Assembly: GCA_963800505.1 (NCBI GenBank)
Contig: CAWDBL010000014.1
Span: 1 to 64,000 of the forward strand
Origin: Fodinibacter sp963800505
GTDB taxonomy: Bacteria; Actinomycetota; Actinomycetes; Actinomycetales; Dermatophilaceae
Reading direction: 5' to 3'
Length of the DNA stretch: 64,000 nt
Both the position numbers and the translations under genes were made by a program. Of the stretch, positions 8,721 through 16,777 are shown one piece after another (within the stretch, counting starts at the first letter, position 1; every line of letters starts with the position of its first letter). The notes beneath the pieces are model-generated. The model made no database searches, was not told the DNA's origin, and worked only from the letters and a program-made list of their open reading frames with translations.

Positions 8721-10718
8721 GTGACAGACACCACCACACTCGAGGCGACATCGGGCGCCAGCCCGCGCCGCTCCGGAGCGTTGACCGCCATGCGGCTCGC
8801 CGAGCTCCAGGGGCTCGCCTCGAGCATGGGCATCAGCGGCACCGCCAAGATGCGCAAGGGCGACCTCGTCGCCGCCATCAAGGCCCGCCAGAACGGCGAG
8901 AGCGGCCCGGCCAGTGCCGCGCCGCCGCGCCGCGCCGGCCGCCCCGCGGGCTCGACCACGAGTGCCGACCGCGCACCCCGCACCGACGGCGCCGAGAGCG
9001 CCGAGCGCGCCGAGGGCACCGAGCGCGCCGAGGGCACCGACCGCGCCGATGGCACCGACCGCGCCGAGCGCGACGAGAACACCCAGCAGCGCGACACCGC
9101 GCGCCGCCAGCGCCGTGACCGCCAGGACCGGCAGGAGCGCGCCGACGCCGGCGGGCAGGAGCGCACCGCAGGCACCGACACCAAGGATGGCGACGCGGGT
9201 GACCGCGACGACCGGCAGGAGCGCACCGACGCCAACCGCCAGGATCGGCAGCAGCGCACCGACGGGCACCAGCAGGACCGCCAGCAGCGCACCGACAGCC
9301 GGGACGCCGATGCCGGCGACCGCGGCGAGCGGCAGGAGCGCGCTGACGGCAACCGCCAGAACCAGAACTCGAACTCGAACCGCACCGCCGCGCAGGGCCA
9401 GGCCGGCTACGACGACGAGGACGGCCGCGGAGGCCGCCGCCGGCGCAACCGCGGTCGCAACCGCGACAAGCGCCGCACCCCGGGCGCCCCAGGCGAGAGC
9501 CAGGTCGAGGAGTCGCAGCCGCAGATCGCCGAGGACGACGTGCTGGTGCCGGTTGCCGGCATCCTCGACATCCTCGACAACTACGCCTTCGTGCGCACCA
9601 CCGGCTACCTGCCGGGCAGCAGCGACATCTACGTGCCGCTGCAGCTGGTCAAGCGGCACGGGCTGCGCAAGGGCGACGCCGTCACCGGCTCGATCAAGGC
9701 GACCGGCGAGGGCGAGGAGCCCATGCAGCAGACCGTGGGTGGGCGCAACAGCCGCGCCAAGTACACCCCGCTGGCCCGCCTCGACACCATCAACGGCCAG
9801 AGCCCCGATGACGCCCGCCGGCGCCCGGAGTTCGGCAAGCTGACGCCGCTCTACCCGCAGGACCGCCTGCGGCTCGAGACCGAGCAGCACCTGCTGACGA
9901 CGCGGATCATCGACCTCGTCGCCCCCATCGGCAAGGGCCAGCGCGGGCTCATCGTCGCCCCGGCCAAGGCCGGCAAGACGATGGTGATGCAGGCGATCGC
10001 CAACGCCATCACCACCAACAACCCCGAGTGCCACCTCATGGTCGTGCTGGTCGACGAGCGCCCCGAGGAGGTCACCGACATGCAGCGCGCCGTCAAGGGC
10101 GAGGTCATCTCCTCGACCTTCGACCGGCCCGCCGAGGACCACACCACGGTGGCCGAGCTCGCCATCGAGCGGGCCAAGCGCCTGGTCGAGATGGGCCACG
10201 ACGTCGTCGTGCTGCTCGACTCCATCACCAAGCTCGGTCGCGCCTACAACCTCGCGGCCCCCGCCAGCGGGCGCATCCTGTCCGGTGGCGTCGACTCGGC
10301 CGCGCTGTACCCGCCGAAGAAGTTCTTCGGCGCGGCGCGCAACATCGAGAACGGCGGCTCGCTCACCATCCTGGCCACCGCGCTCGTCGAGACCGGCTCG
10401 CGGATGGACGAGGTGATCTTCGAGGAGTTCAAGGGCACCGGCAACATGGAGCTCAAGCTCGACCGCCAGCTCGCGAACCGCCGCATCTTCCCCGCGGTCG
10501 ACGTCAACAACTCGGGCACCCGCAAGGAGGAGATCCTGCTCGCGCCCGAGGAGCTGCGGATCATGTGGAAGCTGCGCCGGGTGCTCGCCGCGCTGGACTC
10601 CCAGCAGGGCATCGAGCTGCTGCTCGACCGGCTGCGCAAGACCAAGACGAACTACGAGTTCCTCACCCAGGTGCAGCAGACCGCCACGATCCGGCTCGAG
10701 GACGAGAACGACGGCTGA
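8721..10718 (+). CDS. rho: Transcription termination factor Rho with long polar N-terminal insertion
   Basis: Hexameric RNA-dependent ATPase that terminates transcription. 665 residues versus about 420 in E. coli; the excess is a low-complexity stretch (about residues 65-265) of D, E, R, Q, T and N with repeated QERTD/RQDRQQRTD units between the Rho-N helix-extended-loop-helix (LAELQGLASSMG) and the RNA-binding cold-shock-like domain. The ATPase core is intact: Walker A APAKAGKTM (about residue 415), Walker B VVVLLDS, and the R-loop region ENGGSLTILATALVETGSRMD when read in parts. GTG 8721 follows GAGGGGAAGG. A TACTGT at 8555-8560 would give a leader of about 150 nt, which may allow autogenous control (inference). 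Confidence 0.97.
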   Translation: MTDTTTLEATSGASPRRSGALTAMRLAELQGLASSMGISGTAKMRKGDLVAAIKARQNGESGPASAAPPRRAGRPAGSTTSADRAPRTDGAESAERAEGTERAEGTDRADGTDRAERDENTQQRDTARRQRRDRQDRQERADAGGQERTAGTDTKDGDAGDRDDRQERTDANRQDRQQRTDGHQQDRQQRTDSRDADAGDRGERQERADGNRQNQNSNSNRTAAQGQAGYDDEDGRGGRRRRNRGRNRDKRRTPGAPGESQVEESQPQIAEDDVLVPVAGILDILDNYAFVRTTGYLPGSSDIYVPLQLVKRHGLRKGDAVTGSIKATGEGEEPMQQTVGGRNSRAKYTPLARLDTINGQSPDDARRRPEFGKLTPLYPQDRLRLETEQHLLTTRIIDLVAPIGKGQRGLIVAPAKAGKTMVMQAIANAITTNNPECHLMVVLVDERPEEVTDMQRAVKGEVISSTFDRPAEDHTTVAELAIERAKRLVEMGHDVVVLLDSITKLGRAYNLAAPASGRILSGGVDSAALYPPKKFFGAARNIENGGSLTILATALVETGSRMDEVIFEEFKGTGNMELKLDRQLANRRIFPAVDVNNSGTRKEEILLAPEELRIMWKLRRVLAALDSQQGIELLLDRLRKTKTNYEFLTQVQQTATIRLEDENDG

Positions 10719-10729
10719 GTCGAGCCCGA

Positions 10730-10785
10730 CGACAGTAGAGAACACGCCGCCTCCCGAAAGGGAGGCGGCGTGTTCTCTACTGTCG
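10730..10785. terminator. 26-bp perfect hairpin terminator between rho and the convergent GNAT gene
   Basis: Arms 10730-10755 and 10760-10785 are exact reverse complements over 26 bases around a GAAA tetraloop. The position, 11 bp after the rho stop and 28 bp before the end of a convergent gene, fits a bidirectional terminator. No U-tract follows, as is usual in high-GC actinobacteria. The arm contains GTAGAGAACACGCCGCC, which recurs in the hairpin at 35730-35779. Confidence 0.85.
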
Positions 10786-10813
10786 ACAGGGATGCCGACA
10801 GTCGTCCGACCGG

Positions 10814-11296
10814 TCAGCGGGGGACCGGCAGGACCATCGCCTCGAAGCCCCGCACGGTGAACCCCCGCTTCGTGTAGATCTGCGCCCCGGCCTCGGTGGC
10901 GAACAGGTCGACCCGCCGCACGTCGGTCTCCTCGACGAACCAGCGCAGCAGGTCGTCGGTGCAGGCCGCGGCCAGGCCCAGCCCACGATGCCCGGCCACG
11001 GTGGCGACGTTCGAGATCAGCCCCACCCAGCCGGTGACGGTGTTCGGCCCGGGGATGAGGGCGGTCACCTCGCCGACCGCGCACGAGACGACCTGCCCCT
11101 GCGCCTCGACGACCACGATGCGCGACTGCGGGTCGGCCACCCGGTCGGTGAACCAGGCGTGGGCGGCCCGTCGCCAGACCGGGTCGGCGATCGCGGCGGC
11201 CGGAGTGCCCATGCCCTCGAACATGACGCCGCGCAGCTCGACCAGAGCGGCGGCGTCGGCCGCGGTCGCGACGCGCAGCACGGCATCCGGCGTCAT
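10814..11296 (-). CDS. GNAT-family N-acetyltransferase
   Basis: A 160-residue acetyl-CoA-dependent acetyltransferase fold: the beta4-alpha3 acetyl-CoA loop is recognisable in NVATVAGHRGLGLAAACTDDL (the R/Q-x-x-G-x-A type motif, here HRGLGLA), and the C-terminal part FATEAGAQIYTKRGF has the usual Tyr-x-x-x-Gly-Phe end. Substrate unknown. Its ATG (11296-11294) overlaps the stop of the upstream oxidoreductase (ATGA), so the two are translationally coupled. Confidence 0.85.
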   Translation of the reverse strand: MTPDAVLRVATAADAAALVELRGVMFEGMGTPAAAIADPVWRRAAHAWFTDRVADPQSRIVVVEAQGQVVSCAVGEVTALIPGPNTVTGWVGLISNVATVAGHRGLGLAAACTDDLLRWFVEETDVRRVDLFATEAGAQIYTKRGFTVRGFEAMVLPVPR

Positions 11297-12147
11297 CGGC
11301 GCGGGCCGAGCGCCAGGCGGCGCCTGACCTCGGCAACGCCCTCGGGGGAGTCGGGCAGGTCCCACCACGATTCCACCCACCAGGTGGCGCCCGCGTCGGC
11401 CCACGGCTGCACCGGCGGGCGCACCCCACCGAACGACCCGTGGCTGTCGCCCTCGACGACCACGTCGTAGCCCTCCATCGACAGGCCGGCATCCGCGCGC
11501 AGCGACCCGATGCGGTCGACGACCTCGCGCAGGGCCTCGGTGGTGAGGTGCGAGTGCGGGTCCTCGAGGGTGCCGCCGGCGTAGGACGGGAAGACCCCCT
11601 GCCACCGGGCTGCGCGCTCGAGCGAGCGCTGCCGGGGACGCCCGGGGACCAGCATGCCGACGCACCACACCGGCGGATGCGGCCGTTGCACCGGCATCGG
11701 CGGGATGAGCTCGGGCACCGGCCGGGCGCTGAAGTGCTCGCCGGTGAACTCGAAGGGCTGGCCGCCCATCAGCCCCGCATAGATGGCGAGCCCCTCGTCG
11801 AGCTTGGCGGCCCGCACCGCCCGGCCCTCGTCGGGCTCGAACGCGAGCCAGTTGCCGTGCAGGGCGCCGAGGCCGACCCCGAGGGTGACCCGGCCGTCGG
11901 AGAGCCGGTCGACCGAGGCGACCCGTGAGGCGAGGTCCCACGGCCGGTAGCGCGCGGCCGGGGTGAGCAGGGTGCCCAGCCGCACCCGGTCGGTGACCAT
12001 GGCGGCGGCGGCCAGCGTGGCCCAGGCGTCCTGGCCCCAGACGGCCTCCCACGAGAACACCATGTCCCACCCGGCCTCCTCGGCCAGGGTGGCGAGCTCG
12101 GTGAAGGTCCGCTCGTCGGCGTAGGGGATGACGGCTCCGAAGCGCAT
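11293..12147 (-). CDS. LLM-class flavin/F420-dependent oxidoreductase
   Basis: 284-residue luciferase-like monooxygenase fold (TIM barrel). The N-terminal MRFGAVIPYADERTF, the barrel segment TDRVRLGTLLTP and the helix start SDGRVTLGVGLG are typical. In actinobacteria many members use F420, but the cofactor cannot be read from sequence alone. ATG 12147 has TACCGT (plus 12154-12159 on the other strand) six bases upstream, so it is probably leaderless. Forms a two-gene operon with the acetyltransferase. Confidence 0.85.
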   Translation of the reverse strand: MRFGAVIPYADERTFTELATLAEEAGWDMVFSWEAVWGQDAWATLAAAAMVTDRVRLGTLLTPAARYRPWDLASRVASVDRLSDGRVTLGVGLGALHGNWLAFEPDEGRAVRAAKLDEGLAIYAGLMGGQPFEFTGEHFSARPVPELIPPMPVQRPHPPVWCVGMLVPGRPRQRSLERAARWQGVFPSYAGGTLEDPHSHLTTEALREVVDRIGSLRADAGLSMEGYDVVVEGDSHGSFGGVRPPVQPWADAGATWWVESWWDLPDSPEGVAEVRRRLALGPRR

Positions 12148-12334
12148 CGCCCGACGGTACCGAAGGCCACCGACACCGCGGGGTCACCGAGCGTGGCCCC
12201 GAGGAGTGCCGGGAGCGCGGGCAGCTGCGCGTACGGCACCCCTGCCCGGCGAGCACCTGCGGCGAGGGAGGCCGGTTTTCCACAGATGCCGCAGCGCTCT
12301 GTCCAGCAGCGGCCACAGGCAGCACGGTGGACCG

Positions 12335-13273
12335 ATGACCACCGCACCTCGCCGCCGACTGCCCCGGGCAGAGCGGGCACGCCGGGCAGCGGAGGTCGCC
12401 CACGACGGGGTGGCCCACCGCGCCGACCTGCGGGCCGTCGGGGTGACCCGGGCCGACGTGCGCTCAGAGGTCCAGGCGGGCCGCTGGCTCGTCGACGGGC
12501 TCCAGACCGTGGTGGTCGGCAACGTCCGGCCCGCCGGTCGAGCCCTGCTCTGGCGGGCGGTGTGGGAGACCGGGTCGGGGGCGGCCCTCGACGGACCGGC
12601 CGCCCTGACAGCGGCCGGCCTGACCGGTTTCGACGTTCGGAGGATCGACGTCTCGGTGCCCAAGAACAACCGCAGCCGGCCTGTCGACGGGGTGCGTCGC
12701 CACCGCCGAACCGTCATGCCCCCGTCGCCCGCGGCAGGGCTGTCGAGGGTCGATGTGCCCCAGGCAGCGGTCAACTCCGCTGTGTGGGCCGTCAGTGACC
12801 GCCAGGCTGCGCTGGTCCTGTGCCTCGTGCTGCAGCAGCGGCTCACCACCCCTGAGCGGCTCCAGGCGGCGTGGCAGTGCTGCACCACCCGTGCCACCCG
12901 AGCTCGCACGCAGGTGCTGTCGGCCGTGGTGGCCGACCTGTGTGATGGCGCGCGCTCGCTCGGCGAGCTCGACTTCGCCGCGATGTGCCGGGCGGCGGGC
13001 CTTCCCGCCCCGAGCCGTCAGGTCGTGCGCGAGCTCCCAGGAGGGCGGATCTACCTCGACGTCGGGTGGGAGGTCATCGGTCTCGTCGTCGAGATCGACG
13101 GCGGTCACCACGCCCTGGCGCTCAACACGATCGACGACGCCCTGCGCCAGAACGAGGTGGTGCTGCGGGACGACCGCGTGCTCCGCATCCCCGTGATCGG
13201 CCTGCGGCTCGTTCTGGAGCAGTTCATGGCGCAGGTCGTGCAGGCTCACCGCACAGCCGCTCGCGCAGCCTGA
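12335..13273 (+). CDS. AbiEi-like/DUF559 protein with a C-terminal nuclease fold
   Basis: 312 residues. The N-terminal part (about 1-90: VTRADVRSEVQAGRWLVDG) resembles the winged-helix region found in AbiEi-type antitoxins and related actinobacterial proteins. The C-terminal part resembles the very-short-patch-repair/DUF559 endonuclease fold: a beta strand ending in Asp (YLDVGW), then VVEIDGGHHA, and an N-E-V-V-L-RDDRVLRI strand, giving the D...ExD..H pattern. This protein type is common in Micrococcales, often in many copies, with unknown function. Start chosen at ATG 12335; the frame is open further upstream but that sequence is arginine-rich and non-protein-like. Confidence 0.7.
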   Translation: MTTAPRRRLPRAERARRAAEVAHDGVAHRADLRAVGVTRADVRSEVQAGRWLVDGLQTVVVGNVRPAGRALLWRAVWETGSGAALDGPAALTAAGLTGFDVRRIDVSVPKNNRSRPVDGVRRHRRTVMPPSPAAGLSRVDVPQAAVNSAVWAVSDRQAALVLCLVLQQRLTTPERLQAAWQCCTTRATRARTQVLSAVVADLCDGARSLGELDFAAMCRAAGLPAPSRQVVRELPGGRIYLDVGWEVIGLVVEIDGGHHALALNTIDDALRQNEVVLRDDRVLRIPVIGLRLVLEQFMAQVVQAHRTAARAA

Positions 13274-13360
13274 GCGCCGGCGGCCAGGGGTGTCGGGGGC
13301 GCGGGAGGCACCCTCTCGCGGCGGCGAGCCGCTCGAGCGCGGGAATGCCGCGAGCCCACC

Positions 13361-13397
13361 GTGACGTTTAGGTCACCGTGTGCCCGCTCTGGCACAC
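13361..13397. promoter_or_regulatory. Two adjacent inverted repeats upstream of rpmE
   Basis: GTGAC-GTTTAG-GTCAC (13361-13376) is a perfect 5-bp palindrome with a 6-bp spacer. Directly after it GTGTGCC-CGCTCT-GGCACAC (13378-13397) is a perfect 7-bp one. They lie about 135 bp before rpmE and 90 bp after the upstream gene. They could be operator sites or a weak terminator for the nuclease-like gene; I cannot decide between these. Confidence 0.4.
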
Positions 13398-13530
13398 TTG
13401 ACCGCTGGACCGGTTCACGGCATCAGATGCGTTTCCTGAGCGCCTCCCTCACGAGGGGCGCAGGCGGGGCGCCAGAGGGTTTGCAGCACCGTGCTGAGCC
13501 CGCCGACCCGGACGCATCCAAGGAGAAATC

Positions 13531-13749
13531 GTGAAGAAGGACATCCACCCCGACTACGTCGAGACCACGGTCACCTGCACCTGTGGCAACACGTTCACCA
13601 CCCGCAGCACCGCGAAGAACGGCGTCATCCACGCCGACGTCTGCTCGCAGTGCCACCCGTTCTACACGGGCAAGCAGAAGATCCTCGACACCGGCGGCCG
13701 CGTCGCCCGCTTCGAGGCCCGCTACGGCAAGAAGGTCGCCGCCAAGTAG
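13531..13749 (+). CDS. rpmE: 50S ribosomal protein L31, zinc-binding form
   Basis: 72 residues. Four cysteines C16, C18, C38 and C41 mark the zinc-containing (C+) paralogue, as opposed to the zinc-free form induced by zinc starvation in many bacteria. GTG 13531 is preceded by AAGGAGAA, the strongest ribosome-binding site nearby. A 15-bp hairpin follows the stop, so the gene appears to be transcribed alone. Confidence 0.96.
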   Translation: MKKDIHPDYVETTVTCTCGNTFTTRSTAKNGVIHADVCSQCHPFYTGKQKILDTGGRVARFEARYGKKVAAK

Positions 13750-13759
13750 CTTGCTCGAC

Positions 13760-13793
13760 CGCGCCGGTCCACCCTCCCGGGTGGGCCGGCGCG
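13760..13793 (+). terminator. Hairpin terminator between rpmE and prfA
   Basis: Arms 13760-13774 and 13779-13793 pair over 15 bases with one G-U pair and a 4-base loop (TCCC), starting 11 bp after the rpmE stop. No U-tract follows. Confidence 0.7.
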
Positions 13794-13850
13794 TCGCGTT
13801 CCACCCCCCGTGCGGCACCACCGCAGCCCACCCGACCAACGGAGAACCCC

Positions 13851-14927
13851 GTGCTCGACTCCGCGCAGGCCCTCGTCGACGAGCACGCGGCGCTGGAGCG
13901 CCAGATGGGTGACCCGGAGATCGCGTCCGACCCCGACCGCAGCCGCGAGCTCGGCAAGCGGTATGCCGCCCTCGGCCCGACCGTGGCCGCGCACCACGCC
14001 TGGGTCAGCGCCCGCGACGACCTCGGCGCCGCCCGCGAGCTCGCCGCCGAGGACCCCGCGTTCGCGTCGGAGATCCCCGCGCTCGAGGCGACCCTGGCCA
14101 CGGCCGAGGACCGGCTGCGACGGCTGCTCATCCCGCGCGACCCCGACGACGACCGCGACGTCATCCTCGAGGTCAAGGCGGGGGAGGGCGGCGAGGAGTC
14201 GGCGCTGTTCGCCGGCGACCTGCTGCGCATGTACCTGCGGCACGCCGAGCGGCGGGGCTGGCGCACCGAGGTGCTCGACGCCACCGAGAGCGACCTCGGC
14301 GGCTACAAGGACGTGCGCGTCTCGGTCAAGGCCCGCGGCAACCCGCAGCCCGGCGAGGCTCCCTGGGCCCGGCTGAAGTTCGAGGGCGGCGTGCACCGCG
14401 TGCAGCGCGTGCCGGTCACCGAGAGCCAGGGCCGCATCCACACCAGCGCCGCCGGAGTCTGGGTGATGCCCGAGGCTGAGGACGTCGAAGTGTCGATCGA
14501 CCCCCACGACCTGCGCATCGACGTCTTCCGCTCCAGCGGCCCGGGTGGCCAGAGCGTCAACACCACCGACTCCGCGGTGCGCATCACCCACGTGCCCACC
14601 GGGGTGGTCGTGTCGTGCCAGAACGAGAAGAGCCAGCTGCAGAACCGCGAGGCCGCGATGCGCGTGCTGCGCGCCCGGCTGCACCAGATGGCGATGGACG
14701 AGCGGCACGCCGCCGACGCCGACGCCCGCAACAGCCAGGTGCGCACCGTCGACCGCTCCGAGCGGATCCGCACCTACAACTACCCCGAGAACCGGATCAG
14801 CGACCACCGCACCGGCTTCAAGGCCTACAACCTCGACACGGTGCTCGACGGCGACCTCGACCCGGTCATCCAGTCCTGCGTCGACGCCGACGAGGCCGCC
14901 CGCCTGGCTGCGATCGCCGACCGGTGA
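13851..14927 (+). CDS. prfA: Peptide chain release factor 1
   Basis: Recognises UAA and UAG stop codons. 358 residues. The codon-recognition tripeptide is PVT (in RVPVTESQGRIHTS), the RF1-type PxT rather than the SPF of RF2, and the catalytic GGQ lies in SSGPGGQSVNTTDSAV, whose glutamine is the methylation target of PrmC. GTG 13851 follows GGAGAA; an upstream extension in the same frame covers the rpmE region and is not real. Overlaps prmC by 4 bp. Confidence 0.97.
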   Translation: MLDSAQALVDEHAALERQMGDPEIASDPDRSRELGKRYAALGPTVAAHHAWVSARDDLGAARELAAEDPAFASEIPALEATLATAEDRLRRLLIPRDPDDDRDVILEVKAGEGGEESALFAGDLLRMYLRHAERRGWRTEVLDATESDLGGYKDVRVSVKARGNPQPGEAPWARLKFEGGVHRVQRVPVTESQGRIHTSAAGVWVMPEAEDVEVSIDPHDLRIDVFRSSGPGGQSVNTTDSAVRITHVPTGVVVSCQNEKSQLQNREAAMRVLRARLHQMAMDERHAADADARNSQVRTVDRSERIRTYNYPENRISDHRTGFKAYNLDTVLDGDLDPVIQSCVDADEAARLAAIADR

Positions 14928-15793
14928 GCGACCTGCGCACGGCGGTCCGCGAGGCGACCGCGCGGCTGGCCGCGGCTGGCATCGCCTCGCCCGAGGTGGA
15001 TGCCGTGGCGCTAGCCGCCCACGCCAGGGGCACCGACGCCGCCGAGGTGCGCCGCGCCATGGTGCTGGGCGCACCCGAGCCGGACGGCTTTGCCGCACTG
15101 GTCGCCGAGCGGGCGGCCCGCGTGCCGCTGCAGCACCTCACCGGGCAGGCGCACTTCCGCCGGCTCACCCTGGCCGTCGGGCCCGGCGTCTTCGTGCCCC
15201 GGCCCGAGACCGAGGTGACCGCCGGGCACGCGATCGACGCGGCATCCGCCGTCGGGCCGGATGCCGTGGTGGTCGACCTGTGCACGGGGTCGGGAGCGAT
15301 CGCGCTCGCGGTCAAGGACGAGCTGCCCGGGGCCCGGGTGCTCGCGGCCGAGCTGTCCGACCTGGCCCACGGCTGGGCGGTGGCCAACCGCGACCGGCTC
15401 GGCCTCGACGTCGAGGTACGCCTGGGCGACGCCACGACGGCCTTCGACGACCTCGAGGGCGCGGTCGACGTGGTCGTGAGCAACCCGCCCTACATCCCGG
15501 TGGGCGCCGTGCCGGTCGACCCCGAGGTGCGCGACCACGACCCCGAGGTCGCCCTCTACGGCGGGTCGGCCGACGGTCTGGCCATCCCGCTGGCGGTGGC
15601 AGCGCGGGCGGCGGTGCTGCTGCGCCCCGGCGGTGTGCTCGTCATGGAGCACGCCGACAGCCAGGGGGTGACCCTGCCGCAGGCGCTGCGCGCCACGGGC
15701 ACCTGGGTCGAGGTCGACGACCGCGTCGACCTCTCCGGCCGGCCTCGCACGACGGTGGCCGTCCGAGGCGCCGGTCTCCCCGGCGCCCGGTGA
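14924..15793 (+). CDS. prmC: Release factor glutamine methyltransferase
   Basis: SAM-dependent methylation of the GGQ glutamine in release factors. 289 residues: N-terminal helical domain that binds the release factor, then a Rossmann methyltransferase with VVDLCTGSGAIALAV (motif I) and the substrate-binding NPPY (SNPPYIP). The GTG start is within the prfA stop (GTGA overlap), so synthesis is coupled to its substrate. Confidence 0.95.
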   Translation: MSDLRTAVREATARLAAAGIASPEVDAVALAAHARGTDAAEVRRAMVLGAPEPDGFAALVAERAARVPLQHLTGQAHFRRLTLAVGPGVFVPRPETEVTAGHAIDAASAVGPDAVVVDLCTGSGAIALAVKDELPGARVLAAELSDLAHGWAVANRDRLGLDVEVRLGDATTAFDDLEGAVDVVVSNPPYIPVGAVPVDPEVRDHDPEVALYGGSADGLAIPLAVAARAAVLLRPGGVLVMEHADSQGVTLPQALRATGTWVEVDDRVDLSGRPRTTVAVRGAGLPGAR

Positions 15794-15836
15794 GCCGCGT
15801 CCGTGCAGGCCGATCCGGAACCCTAGGCTGACCCCC

Positions 15837-16676
15837 ATGAGCCCCGTCTTCGACTGCACCACCGACCACGGACGGGCCGACGCGATCCCCAAGGCCGCCG
15901 ACGGTGTGCGGGCGGGCTCGCTCGTCGTGCTCCCCACCGACACGCTCTACGGGATCGGCGCCGACGCCTTCTCCGCGACTGCCGTGCGCGCGCTGCTCGC
16001 GGCCAAGGGTCGCGGCTCCGACATGCCGCCACCCGTGCTCGTGCCCGACGCCCGCACGGTCGACGGCCTGGCCACCGAGGTGCCCGAGTACGCCCGCGCC
16101 CTCGTCGCGGCGTTCTGGCCCGGGCCGCTCACCATCGTGGTGCGCGCCCAGCCGTCGCTGATGTGGGACCTCGGTGAGACCGGCGGCACCGTGGCGCTGC
16201 GGATGCCGGACGACCCGGTGGCGCTGCAGCTGTTGCGCTCGGTCGGCCCGATGGCGGTGAGCAGCGCCAACCGCACCGGCCACCCGGCATCCCGCACGGT
16301 GGTCGAGGCCGCCAGCCAGCTCGGTGCGGCTGTGGAGATCTACCTCGACGGCGGCCCGGTCACCGGAGGGCTGGCGTCGACCATCGTCGACTGCACCCGC
16401 GAGGAGCCGGTGTTCCTACGGGTCGGCGCGCTGTCCGAGGCCGACGTCATGGAAGTCATCGAGCGGGTGCGCGCCGACGCCCTAGAGTTGAGCGCCGCCA
16501 CCGAGCCCACCGAGGCGCCAACGGTCGCCGAGGAACCCGCGGATGACCAGGAACCCGCGGATGCCGAGGAACCCGCGGTCGCCGAGGCGTCCGGATGGGC
16601 CGAGGGCCCCGCGGTTCCCGAGGCGCCACCCGAACCGACCGACACCACCGCAGTCGGACAGCACCGAACCCTCTGA
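15837..16676 (+). CDS. Threonylcarbamoyl-AMP synthase (Sua5/YwlC/YrdC family) with disordered, probably frameshifted tail
   Basis: Makes threonylcarbamoyl-AMP for t6A modification of tRNA. The catalytic domain (residues 1-215) has the family signatures VVLPTDTLYGIGADA, a KGRGSDMPPPVLV version of the KxR/K motif, and SSANRTGHPA. After it comes an acidic, Pro/Ala/Glu-rich tail of about 60 residues. The tail stops at 16676, but the same compositional theme (TEPSDTTEPSDTTAPSD) continues in the +1 frame to a stop at 16783-16785 that overlaps the glyA start, pointing to a one-base indel near 16641-16675. TAGGCT at 15824-15829 is 7 nt before ATG, so the gene is probably leaderless. Confidence 0.9.
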   Translation: MSPVFDCTTDHGRADAIPKAADGVRAGSLVVLPTDTLYGIGADAFSATAVRALLAAKGRGSDMPPPVLVPDARTVDGLATEVPEYARALVAAFWPGPLTIVVRAQPSLMWDLGETGGTVALRMPDDPVALQLLRSVGPMAVSSANRTGHPASRTVVEAASQLGAAVEIYLDGGPVTGGLASTIVDCTREEPVFLRVGALSEADVMEVIERVRADALELSAATEPTEAPTVAEEPADDQEPADAEEPAVAEASGWAEGPAVPEAPPEPTDTTAVGQHRTL

Positions 16677-16777
16677 CACCACCGAGCCTTCTGACACCAC
16701 TGCGCCTTCTGACCCGCCCGAGCATCACGACACCACCGAGCCGTCCGAGCACCCCGATCAGCGAAAGACCACCGACG

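Noticed and set aside
13491..13850. Extension of prfA upstream through the rpmE region
   Set aside because: Overlaps rpmE and its terminator in another frame; the conserved RF1 N-terminus begins at GTG 13851 with GGAGAA before it.
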